Of a DNA stretch of 5,085 bases, positions 1 to 5,085 are shown piece after piece. Origin of the DNA: Lachnospiraceae bacterium (lineage in GTDB: Bacteria; Bacillota_A; Clostridia; Lachnospirales; Lachnospiraceae); the NCBI GenBank assembly GCA_017958245.1, contig JAGDDC010000180.1:1-5085 (forward strand), in the 5' to 3' direction. Within the stretch, counting starts at the first letter, position 1, and each line of letters opens with the position of its first letter. Made by a program: the position numbers and the translations under genes. The notes below the pieces were generated by a model that had not been told where the DNA came from, did no database searches, and was given only the letters and a program-made list of their open reading frames with translations.

Positions 1-33
1 AAAAAGGGCTGTCGCAAGAATGCAATAACCCTT
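1..33 (-). terminator. Intrinsic terminator closing the gene run
   Basis: On the minus strand, AAGGGTTATTGC (33-22) pairs with GCGACAGCCCTT (15-4) around a 6-nt loop. Eleven of twelve positions pair, including two G-U pairs, with one A-C mismatch. The stem runs into a T-tract that continues to the window edge. It begins 7 nt after the stop of the 143-codon gene. The tract may extend beyond position 1. Confidence 0.75.
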
Positions 34-40
34 CGCTGTT

Positions 41-472
41 TTACTCTTTCCAATCGATCACTTCACCCTTGTCATCTACAAGAAAAATAGAGATTATCTG
101 TCCCGGAACAAGCAAATCATCTTCTTTATTGACACCTGAATAACTCAACACTCTGATAGTGTCATTAACCTTCATATCCGGAACGGGTACGCTCGAGATG
201 TTATGCTTGCTCACCTTTACCCTGTCTCCGCATAAGAAAGGACCCGAAAGGACCTCATAGCACTTTACGATGACATAGTCTTCATATATTTCCTCGACTG
301 TGGCATGTATTGCCCCCTGACCCACACCGGGCGCATCATAGGCAATGAATTCCGGCTCTTCCGGCGCAGGCGGATCCTGTTTTCCACACAGCACGATCGA
401 TCCTACAACCGCGAGACAAGTCACTGCTGCTGCCACGACAGAAAAAACAATCACCTTGTGTTTTCGCGTCAT
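41..472 (-). CDS. Hypothetical small membrane-anchored or secreted protein, 143 aa
   Basis: I do not recognise this protein. A basic start (MTRKHK) leads into a hydrophobic segment at about 7-28, then C29 and a Pro/Glu-rich linker (33-41: DPPAPEEPE). This is a signal anchor or signal peptide with the rest outside the membrane. IVLC (26-29) is a poor lipobox because Leu precedes the Cys, so lipidation is doubtful. The remaining 100 or so residues alternate hydrophobic and charged stretches (AIHATVEEIYEDYVIVKCYE, GDRVKVSKH, VNDTIRVLSYSG, PGQIISIFLVDD), a pattern that fits a small beta-barrel such as an OB-fold. That is an inference from pattern alone. The start is supported by AAGGGA (486-481) ending 8 nt before the ATG. 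Codons are more AT-rich than in the upstream genes (45 G/C of 120 over 61-180). An intrinsic terminator follows the TAA stop. Confidence 0.8.
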   Translation of the reverse strand: MTRKHKVIVFSVVAAAVTCLAVVGSIVLCGKQDPPAPEEPEFIAYDAPGVGQGAIHATVEEIYEDYVIVKCYEVLSGPFLCGDRVKVSKHNISSVPVPDMKVNDTIRVLSYSGVNKEDDLLVPGQIISIFLVDDKGEVIDWKE

Positions 473-528
473 CTTTTCTTTCCCTTCATAATTCTCGTCT
501 GTTCATCCATATATTGTTTCAGGCTCAG

Positions 529-541
529 TTATCCGTGATAA
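529..541. repeat. Small inverted repeat TTATC-3 nt-GATAA
   Basis: The 88-bp gap between prfA and the last gene contains a 13-nt inverted repeat with 5-bp arms. It is too weak for a terminator and has no U-tract. It could be an operator or chance. I found no convincing promoter in this gap, so the downstream gene may be transcribed by read-through from prfA. Confidence 0.25.
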
Positions 542-560
542 ACATTGATAAGCAGGCCGG

Positions 561-1634
561 TCATTCCGCATCGCTCTTTGCGAGTTTGGCCGCCTGATCC
601 GCTGATATCAGGCTGTCTATAACTTCGTCAAGGTCGCCGTTCATGATGTCGTTTAAGCGGTATGAAGTGAAATGGATCCTGTGGTCCGTACACCTGCCCT
701 GAGGGAAGTTATAAGTCCTGATCTTCTCGGAGCGGTCACCTGTTCCTACCTGGCTCTTCCTCGCCTCCGCCTCTGCGTCGTGAGCCTTCTCAAGCTCCAG
801 CTCGTAGAGTTTTGCGCGCAGCACCTTGAGCGCCTTGTCGCGGTTTTTAAGCTGGGACTTCTCGTCCTGGCAGGAGATCACGATGCCTGTGGGAATGTGT
901 GTCAGTCGCACCGCAGAGTCCGTCGTGTTGACACACTGGCCGCCGTTTCCCGAAGCCCTGAAGACATCGAACTTGCAGTCGTTCATGTCAAGCTCCACGT
1001 CAACCTCCTCAGCCTCCGGCATGATCGCCACGGTCGCTGTCGAGGTGTGGATGCGGCCGCCCGACTCAGTCACGGGAACGCGCTGTACACGGTGAACGCC
1101 GCTCTCGTACTTCATCCTCGAGTAGACCCCCTGTCCCTCGAGCATGAAGATGCACTCCTTGAAGCCGCCGATGCCGTTCTCGTTCAGGTTCATCATATCG
1201 ACCTTCCAGCGCTTGGTCTCGGCATACTTCGCGTACATCCTGTAAAGCTCCGCGGCAAAGAGAGCAGCTTCGTCTCCGCCCGCGCCGCCTCTGATCTCCA
1301 CGATGACGTTCTTCTCATCGTTGGGGTCCTTGGGCAGAAGGAGGATCTTGAGCTCCTCCTCTATCTTCTCAAGCGCGTCCCTGCTCTCGGCGAGCTCGTC
1401 CTTTGCCATCTGCCTCATCTCCTCATCCTTCTCGGTGTCGAGGATCTCGAGACTGTCAGCTATAGTCTGCTTTGTATCTCTGTATTCCCTGTATTTGTCC
1501 GCTATGGGAGCGAGGTCGCTCTGCTCCTTCATGAGCTTGCGGAATCTGCCCGTATCGCTCACGACCTCGGGCTGCGAGAGCTCCTGCTGAAGCTCCTCAT
1601 ATCTTTTCAGCAGATCTTCCAATTTATCAAACAT
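561..1634 (-). CDS. prfA: Peptide chain release factor 1 (RF1)
   Basis: RF1 recognises UAA and UAG in the ribosomal A site and triggers hydrolysis of peptidyl-tRNA. The 357-residue product matches the usual length (E. coli 360). An N-terminal helical PCRF domain (1-110) is followed by [13 protein letters not shown] (115-127). The PxT stop-codon reader appears as PVT (187-189) in [18 protein letters not shown], identifying RF1 and not RF2, which has SPF. The catalytic GGQ is at 231-233 within [16 protein letters not shown], and [18 protein letters not shown] lies at 297-314. Gln233 is the expected PrmC target. MFDKL at the start supports the ATG at 1634, yet that ATG lacks a well-placed Shine-Dalgarno sequence: the nearest, GGCGGA, ends 12 nt upstream. 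A better-spaced site belongs to a short out-of-frame ORF across the start. The gene follows prmC by 61 nt and is probably in the same transcript. Confidence 0.97.
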   Translation of the reverse strand: MFDKLEDLLKRYEELQQELSQPEVVSDTGRFRKLMKEQSDLAPIADKYREYRDTKQTIADSLEILDTEKDEEMRQMAKDELAESRDALEKIEEELKILLLPKDPNDEKNVIVEIRGGAGGDEAALFAAELYRMYAKYAETKRWKVDMMNLNENGIGGFKECIFMLEGQGVYSRMKYESGVHRVQRVPVTESGGRIHTSTATVAIMPEAEEVDVELDMNDCKFDVFRASGNGGQCVNTTDSAVRLTHIPTGIVISCQDEKSQLKNRDKALKVLRAKLYELELEKAHDAEAEARKSQVGTGDRSEKIRTYNFPQGRCTDHRIHFTSYRLNDIMNGDLDEVIDSLISADQAAKLAKSDAE

Positions 1635-1673
1635 AGTCTTTTCATGTCCGCCCTCACGACGGATCTTCCTTTC

Positions 1674-1689
1674 TCCCGGTATGCCGGGA
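1674..1689 (-). repeat. GC-rich intercistronic hairpin between prmC and prfA
   Basis: TCCCGG (1689-1684), loop CATA and CCGGGA (1679-1674) form a perfect 6-bp stem with five G-C pairs, starting 6 nt after the prmC stop. It is followed by GAAAGGAAG and not by a U-tract, so it is not an intrinsic terminator. It could affect mRNA processing or stability, or how ribosomes leave prmC before prfA, but this is inference. Confidence 0.5.
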
Positions 1690-1695
1690 CCGGGC

Positions 1696-2559
1696 TCAGG
1701 CTTCTCTCACATATCCCGTCACGACCCTGTCGAGGCCCGCGAGGTCCCTGTAAGACCTGATCCCCCTAAAACCGTTTTCTCTGAGTATCTCTTCGACCGC
1801 GACTCTCTGGTCGCAGCCTATCTCAAAAGCTATCGCTCCGTCAGCGCTCAAATGCCCCTTCGCTTCCTTTACGATCCTTCTGTAGAAGTAAAGTCCGTCC
1901 TCGCCGCCGTCCAAAGCCAGACGCGGTTCGTGGTCCCTCACTTCCTCCATGAGGCCCTCTATCTCGCCGCTCCTTATGTATGGAGGGTTTGACACTATCA
2001 GATCAAATTCTCCCTCCACATGCTCAAACAAGTCGCTCTTCACGAATCCAAGCGGCGGATCTCCGGCTTTTTTAAGGCTTTCACTGTTCTTCTCCATGTT
2101 TGCACGGGCTACAAGAAGCGCTTTCTCAGATATGTCCGCGCCAACGCCGCTCTTTATCCATGCGAGCACCGCGAGGCTTATGAGTATGCATCCGCTTCCC
2201 GTGCACAGGTCAAGTACACGCCTGCCTCTTGCAAGATCCACGCACTTTTCGACCAGAACCTCAGTGTCCTGTCTGGGAACGAGCACGTCAGGGTTCACGG
2301 TAAAAGATAAGCCGCAGAAGTCCTGCTCCCCAAGTATATGTTGGAGCGGTACATGAGCGGCTCTTTTATCTATCATTTTCAGATAGGTCTCAAGTTTTTC
2401 TTCCGGCATGGCGAGATCTTCTCTCGCCCAAAAAACGGCTCTTGAAAACCCGCTGACCTCTGACATGATATACCAGGCGTCCGGTCCCGCGTCAGGGATC
2501 CCGCGACTCTCGAGCAGGCAAGACGCGTCTCTTAACGCTTCGCCGTAAGTCTTAGTCAT
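1696..2559 (-). CDS. prmC: Peptide chain release factor N5-glutamine methyltransferase PrmC
   Basis: PrmC (HemK) uses S-adenosylmethionine to methylate the glutamine of the GGQ motif in release factors, improving peptide release. The 287-residue product is close to the 277 residues of E. coli PrmC. It has an N-terminal helical domain (1-90) with PLQHILG (71-77), the linker LVPRQDTE (93-100), the SAM-binding loop VLDLCTGSG (115-123), the catalytic NPPY (191-194) that binds the target Gln, and [13 protein letters not shown] (211-223). I chose the ATG at 2559, which overlaps the upstream stop as ATGACTAA. A longer reading from a TTG at 2601 would overlap the DUF1385 gene by 50 bp and adds a basic stretch not expected in the family. 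Purine-rich AAGGG and AAAGG sit 11 and 2 nt upstream, neither ideal, so coupling to DUF1385 translation is likely. Its substrate RF1 is encoded next. Confidence 0.96.
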   Translation of the reverse strand: MTKTYGEALRDASCLLESRGIPDAGPDAWYIMSEVSGFSRAVFWAREDLAMPEEKLETYLKMIDKRAAHVPLQHILGEQDFCGLSFTVNPDVLVPRQDTEVLVEKCVDLARGRRVLDLCTGSGCILISLAVLAWIKSGVGADISEKALLVARANMEKNSESLKKAGDPPLGFVKSDLFEHVEGEFDLIVSNPPYIRSGEIEGLMEEVRDHEPRLALDGGEDGLYFYRRIVKEAKGHLSADGAIAFEIGCDQRVAVEEILRENGFRGIRSYRDLAGLDRVVTGYVREA

Positions 2560-3901
2560 TGCCTTTCTTGCCCTTCTTCCTGGTCTCAAAATACTTGTCA
2601 AGTTTCTTGAGGATCTCGTCGTCCTCTTCCTCCTCGGGAGTCATCATATAACCGCTCTCGGGAGAAGTCTCCACATAGGATCCGGTCTCTTTGCGATCCT
2701 CTGTCTCTGTTTCCGAAGGCTCTGCGATCTCTGCCTCCTCGGACTCTAAAGTCTCCTCCGAAGGCAAATGAGCCTCTTCCGGCTGTGCGTTCTCCTCCGT
2801 CTTCTTTTCCTCGCCGCGCGAGAACTTGAAGTCGAGGAAATCTATCTCGTCGTCGCCCTCCTCGTCGAGACGCTCGGGCTGAACGCTCTTCTCATCCTTC
2901 AAGGGCTTCACGTTCTTCGATCTCTTTGAGTTCTTCTTTGTGGATACCTTTTCCTCAGGAACCTCTTCGGAATCCTCTTTGGAACTCTCTTCAGCCCCCT
3001 CAAGGTAAGCCTTCCAGTCAAACACAGCTTCGACTGAGGTTATGGCGCACTCCAACATGTCCGCCTCGGGTTCCCTCGTAGTCAGCCTCTGAAGCCAGAG
3101 ACCGGGCTTTGAGAGCACGTTTACAACAGCGTTGTCGCTTCGTCCCGCGAGCTTGATGAACTCATAGGAGATGCCTGCGATCACGGGCACGAGAAGGACT
3201 CTGAGCAGGACTCTGAGCCATGCCGCATCCACCCTGATGAACATGAACAGCAGTATGCTGATGCACATGACAACGAGCAGGAAGCTCGTCCCGCAGCGCT
3301 TGTGAAATCTCGAGCTCTTCATGGCGTTCTCCACAGTAAGCTCAAGACCGCTCTCGATACAGTTGATCGACTTGTGCTCCGCGCCGTGATACATGAAAAC
3401 TCGCCTGATCTCTTTCATTTGCGATATCGCGATGATATAGCCGAGGAAGAGGATCACTCTGATGACACCCTCAATGAGAGTGAGGACAACCTCAGACTCT
3501 ATCACCTTCGAGAGGGCGCGCGAGATAAAGTAAGGACCGATCATAAAGATCCCTACCGCTATGATGATTGACAGCACGATCGTGACAGCCGTGACGACTT
3601 TGTCGTTCGACTTGTTCTTTTCCTTCTTCTTGCTGCCCTTCTTGTCCCCGGGCTCTTCATCGAAGAACTCCGCGGAGAAAGTGAGCGTCTTCATGCCTAT
3701 GATCAGTGATTCCACAAAGGCCACCATGCCTCTGATGATGGGGAGCGCAAAGAAGGGATACTTCTCCCCGAGGCTCTTGTATTCAGATACCTTGACTTCT
3801 ATCTCTTTGTCAGGCTTTCTCACGGCTACGGCGTATCTGTCTTTGTTCTTCATCATTACGCCTTCCATGACCGCCTGGCCGCCGATTCCGGATGATCTCA
3901 T
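2552..3901 (-). CDS. DUF1385 (YqhQ-type) integral membrane protein with long acidic C-terminal tail
   Basis: This 449-residue protein carries the conserved DUF1385 motifs: IGGQAVMEGVMM (6-17), YHGAEHK (171-177), LTVENA (188-193) and HKRCGTSFL (200-208). Hydrophobic segments at roughly 103-125, 138-160, 205-223 and 231-248 suggest four membrane spans, with a further hydrophobic stretch near 50-73. Loop charges put the His/Cys-rich 161-204 loop and the tail in the cytoplasm (inference). The family's biochemical role is not known to me. B. subtilis YqhQ is, from memory, about 320 residues, so residues beyond about 302 are extra here. Residues 301-430 hold 47 Asp/Glu in 130 positions, and the protein ends with a basic [12 protein letters not shown] 12-bp tandem repeat encodes LRVL-LRVL at 229-236. 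The TAA stop overlaps the prmC start by 8 bp, so the two are probably translationally coupled. Confidence 0.92.
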   Translation of the reverse strand: MRSSGIGGQAVMEGVMMKNKDRYAVAVRKPDKEIEVKVSEYKSLGEKYPFFALPIIRGMVAFVESLIIGMKTLTFSAEFFDEEPGDKKGSKKKEKNKSNDKVVTAVTIVLSIIIAVGIFMIGPYFISRALSKVIESEVVLTLIEGVIRVILFLGYIIAISQMKEIRRVFMYHGAEHKSINCIESGLELTVENAMKSSRFHKRCGTSFLLVVMCISILLFMFIRVDAAWLRVLLRVLLVPVIAGISYEFIKLAGRSDNAVVNVLSKPGLWLQRLTTREPEADMLECAITSVEAVFDWKAYLEGAEESSKEDSEEVPEEKVSTKKNSKRSKNVKPLKDEKSVQPERLDEEGDDEIDFLDFKFSRGEEKKTEENAQPEEAHLPSEETLESEEAEIAEPSETETEDRKETGSYVETSPESGYMMTPEEEEDDEILKKLDKYFETRKKGKKGND

Positions 3902-3908
3902 CAGTTTT

Positions 3909-3914
3909 CCCCTC
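3909..3914 (-). promoter_or_regulatory. Shine-Dalgarno site fixing the DUF1385 start at 3901
   Basis: GAGGGG lies 7 nt upstream of the ATG at 3901-3899. A longer reading would start at a TTG at 3916, but that codon abuts this same ribosome binding site and has no site of its own. The family motif GIGGQAVMEGVMM then begins at residue 5 from the ATG, as usual for these proteins. Confidence 0.8.
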
Positions 3915-3930
3915 AAAATCTTCCCTTAAC

Positions 3931-3970
3931 CTAAAAATAGGTTGAGATTTCGCAACCTCAACCCCTTTTT
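3931..3970 (-). terminator. Intrinsic terminator after rpmE
   Basis: A 10-bp stem, GGTTGAG (3963-3957) pairing with CTCAACC (3946-3940) and extended inward by GTT/AAT with one G-U pair, closes on a GCGA tetraloop of the stable GNRA class. It is followed on the minus strand by TATTTTT. An A-tract precedes the stem and could pair with the U-tract. The structure lies about 17 nt after the rpmE stop and ends about 38 nt before the DUF1385 start. The complementary strand also shows a T5 run after the stem, so it could work in both directions, though no plus-strand gene is seen. Confidence 0.85.
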
Positions 3971-3994
3971 ATGTGTGTAACTAGTTATTGCCAA
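3966..3994 (-). promoter_or_regulatory. Possible promoter for the DUF1385-prmC-prfA unit
   Basis: Because the rpmE terminator should cut off upstream transcription, the next three genes need either read-through or their own promoter. The best candidate is TTGGCA (3994-3989, five of six matches to -35 consensus), a 17-nt spacer and TAAAAA (3971-3966, four of six matches to -10). Transcripts from it would start within the terminator stem, lose its 5' arm and so escape termination. An alternative weak pair is TTGAGG (3961-3956), 16 nt, TATTTT (3939-3934), lying across the terminator itself. Both are weak and inferred from spacing and match only. Confidence 0.3.
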
Positions 3995-4187
3995 GACCGT
4001 ACTTACGGTTGAATCTGTCAATAGCACCGCGAGCCTGCGCCTGCTTCTGCTGTCCGGTATAGAACGGATGGCACTTTGAGCAGATCTCGACGTGTATCTC
4101 CTGTTTTGTTGAACCTGTCGTGAACTCGTTGCCACAGTTGCAGGTAACCTTAGCCTGGTAGTACTTAGGCTGTACATCTTCTCTCAT
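3981..4187 (-). CDS. rpmE: Large ribosomal subunit protein bL31, zinc-binding (CxC) type
   Basis: L31 is a small protein of the 50S subunit that helps bridge it to the 30S subunit. This 68-residue product has the usual family length and the family start [12 protein letters not shown] zinc-ribbon is formed by C16-x-C18 and C36-x-x-C39, which marks it as the zinc-containing form and not the cysteine-less paralogue made under zinc starvation. The C-terminal segment [11 protein letters not shown] (54-64) is also typical. The ATG is well supported by the Shine-Dalgarno sequence GAGGTGA ending 6 nt upstream. The gene has its own promoter just after rho and is followed by an intrinsic terminator, so it can be expressed as a single-gene unit. 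The four cysteines make a link to zinc supply plausible, but no Zur-type operator was recognised. Confidence 0.97.
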   Translation of the reverse strand: MREDVQPKYYQAKVTCNCGNEFTTGSTKQEIHVEICSKCHPFYTGQQKQAQARGAIDRFNRKYGLGNN

Positions 4188-4270
4188 CGTCTTTCACCTC
4201 ACTATATCAATCTTTATCCTGACTCGATAAAGAACATTCATTCAAATGTCTTTAGTCACGAACAAACAGC
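4188..4270 (-). promoter_or_regulatory. Structured rpmE 5' leader with two mutually exclusive hairpins (candidate L31 leader)
   Basis: The predicted leader can fold in two incompatible ways. Hairpin A (4221-4257) pairs GACT (4257-4254) with AGTC (4224-4221), AAAG with CTTT, and CATT (4248-4245) with AATG (4238-4235). It has a 6-nt loop, a one-base bulge and a 4-nt bulge. Hairpin B (4212-4232) is a perfect 7-bp stem, CTTTATC (4232-4226) with GATAAAG (4218-4212), around a 7-nt loop. B reuses the 3' arm of A. Neither is followed by a U-tract, so this is not a terminator. The Shine-Dalgarno sequence GAGGTGA (4200-4194) lies 6 nt before the rpmE ATG and is outside both stems. Many ribosomal-protein genes carry autoregulatory leaders and L31 leader motifs have been predicted in Firmicutes, but I cannot confirm membership from one sequence. 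Confidence 0.45.
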
Positions 4271-4276
4271 TTTATA

Positions 4277-4305
4277 AGTATAGCATGTGACTTTTAAGAT
4301 TGCAA
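4277..4305 (-). promoter_or_regulatory. Extended -10 housekeeping promoter for rpmE
   Basis: On the minus strand a -35 box TTGCAA (4305-4300) is followed by a 17-nt spacer and a -10 box TATACT (4282-4277). A TG dinucleotide one base upstream of the -10 box makes it an extended -10 element. Spacing is ideal and the -10 box matches consensus at five of six positions. Transcription would start near 4270, giving an rpmE leader of about 83 nt. The -35 box begins 4 nt after the rho stop codon, so rpmE is probably made both from this promoter and by read-through from rho. An inverted repeat AGTCAC/GTGACT (4254-4259 and 4287-4292) flanks the -10 region. It could be an operator, but this is weak. Confidence 0.75.
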
Positions 4306-4309
4306 TACC

Positions 4310-5085
4310 CTAAAAAATTATTTTTGTTTTTTTGAGGATCTCGCAGAACTCGGTATTTCTGCGCGTTTGAGAAAAGAGTGCGATGATCCTCTCGACGGAT
4401 TCCTCAGGTCTCGAGCTGTTGAAAGCCCTCCTCATGAGATTGCTCGCCTCCATCTCGTACGGCGCAAGGAGCAGGTCTTCTCTTCTCGTGCTGGACCTGG
4501 GAAGGTCGATCGCGGGGAAGATCCTCCTCTCGGAGAGGTTGCGGTCGAGGACGAGCTCCATGTTGCCCGTTCCCTTGAACTCCTCGAACACGACGTCGTC
4601 CATGCGGCTTCCCGTCTCGACGAGCGCAGTCGCAAGTATGGTGAGGCTTCCGCCCTCCTTCATGTTCCTCGCTGCTCCGAAGAACTTCTTCGGCATATAG
4701 AGAGCCGCGGGGTCGAGTCCGCCTGACAGCGTCCTTCCGCTTGCGGTGACGGTCAGGTTGTAGGCTCTCGCGAGCCTTGTGATGCTGTCGAGCAGTATCA
4801 CAACGTCCTTTTTGTGCTCCACAAGTCTCTTGGCGTGCTCGATGACCATTTCGGAAACCCTCATGTGGTTCTCGGGCTTCTCGTCAAATGTCGAATATAT
4901 GATCTCGACGTTCTCTCCCTTGATCGAATCCTTCATATCCGTGACTTCCTCGGGTCTCTCGTCTATGAGCAGGATGATCAGGTGCATCTCCGGATGGTTC
5001 AGGCAGATGGACCTCGCTATCTGCTTAAGCAGCGTCGTCTTGCCGGCCTTCGGCTGGGAGACGATCATGCCTCTCTGTCCCTTGC
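4310..5085 (-). CDS. rho: Transcription termination factor Rho, C-terminal ATPase part (5' end outside window)
   Basis: Rho is a hexameric RNA-dependent ATPase and helicase that binds nascent RNA and terminates transcription. About 257 codons are visible. The frame is open to the window edge, starting KGQRG, so the Met codon at 5068 is internal and the N-terminal RNA-binding (OB-fold) domain is missing. Numbering from that Met, I see the Walker A loop PKAGKT (6-11), the catalytic-Glu segment LIDERPEE (34-41), Walker B with [11 protein letters not shown] (94-104), the Q-loop region SGGLDP (115-120), the R-loop EEFKGTGN (162-169) and the Arg-rich segment RSSTRRE (191-197). All are standard Rho motifs. 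The residues known to contact bicyclomycin in E. coli Rho (P-loop Lys, DER, S-x-x-R, KG) all appear present, so sensitivity is plausible by inference. The TAG stop is followed within 5 nt by the rpmE promoter, and no intrinsic terminator separates the two genes. Confidence 0.97.
   Translation of the reverse strand, partial: KGQRGMIVSQPKAGKTTLLKQIARSICLNHPEMHLIILLIDERPEEVTDMKDSIKGENVEIIYSTFDEKPENHMRVSEMVIEHAKRLVEHKKDVVILLDSITRLARAYNLTVTASGRTLSGGLDPAALYMPKKFFGAARNMKEGGSLTILATALVETGSRMDDVVFEEFKGTGNMELVLDRNLSERRIFPAIDLPRSSTRREDLLLAPYEMEASNLMRRAFNSSRPEESVERIIALFSQTRRNTEFCEILKKTKIIF

Noticed and set aside
939..944. Cys following GGQ in RF1 (GGQCVN, not GGQHVN) as a missing catalytic feature
   Set aside because: The GGQ itself is intact and, from memory, GGQCVN is common in clostridial RF1, so this is normal variation.
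672..1760. 362-codon open frame on the plus strand, opposite prfA
   Set aside because: It lies antisense to a clear RF1 gene, its product is a Leu/Arg/His-rich sequence with no family likeness, and such long antisense frames are expected from GC-rich codon use.
2560..2601. Upstream TTG start for prmC
   Set aside because: It would overlap the upstream gene by 50 bp and add a basic stretch not expected in PrmC; the ATG overlapping the stop is the usual coupling layout.
3902..3916. Upstream TTG start for the DUF1385 gene
   Set aside because: The TTG abuts the ribosome binding site of the ATG at 3901, and the family motif fits the shorter form.
4254..4292. AGTCAC/GTGACT inverted repeat around the rpmE -10 box as a repressor operator
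   Set aside because: The arms are only 6 bp and widely spaced, and they match no operator I know; noted only as a possible partner of the leader structure.
4367..4726. Plus-strand open frames opposite rho
   Set aside because: Shadows of the well-conserved rho reading frame, with low-complexity products and no support for a start.
5066..5068. Met codon as the start of rho
   Set aside because: The frame stays open upstream to the window edge with the conserved residues KGQRG, so it is internal.
1..5085. Mobile elements, CRISPR arrays, tRNA or rRNA genes
   Set aside because: No transposase or integrase frames, spaced direct repeats, or tRNA/rRNA signatures were seen on either strand.

Overview
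This is an ordinary chromosomal housekeeping segment from a Clostridia-type Firmicute. All genes read on the minus strand, so the biological order runs from high to low coordinates: rho (C-terminal part only), rpmE (ribosomal protein L31), a DUF1385/YqhQ-type membrane protein, prmC, prfA (RF1), and a small membrane-anchored protein I do not recognise. The order rho-rpmE-DUF1385-prmC-prfA is typical of Clostridia and especially Lachnospiraceae-like genomes. Family-level placement is inference, because only one window is visible. The core genes are GC-rich (about 61% over 961-1080 by hand count), while the last small gene and the intergenic gaps are more AT-rich (about 38% over 61-180).

Region by region. 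At 4310-5085 lies the ATPase core of Rho, cut off by the window edge. At 4188-4309 is a 122-bp gap holding an extended -10 promoter and a structured rpmE leader in which two hairpins cannot form together. rpmE (3981-4187) is followed by a clear intrinsic terminator (3931-3970). The DUF1385 gene starts at 3901 and overlaps prmC by 8 bp. prmC is followed after 61 bp, including a small GC-rich hairpin, by prfA. An 88-bp gap with no clear promoter or terminator separates prfA from a 143-codon gene (41-472). A second intrinsic terminator (about 1-33) closes the run.

Functionally the block is about ending things. Rho terminates transcription, RF1 releases finished proteins at UAA/UAG, and PrmC methylates the glutamine of the RF1 GGQ loop. 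The DUF1385 membrane protein sits between them with no function I can assign. I see no mobile element, CRISPR array, tRNA/rRNA or broken gene.

Nothing here is a convincing undescribed system. The parts most worth a second look are the rpmE leader, the long acidic tail on the DUF1385 protein, the weak prfA start with an overlapping mini-ORF, and the unrecognised AT-rich gene at the end of the cluster.
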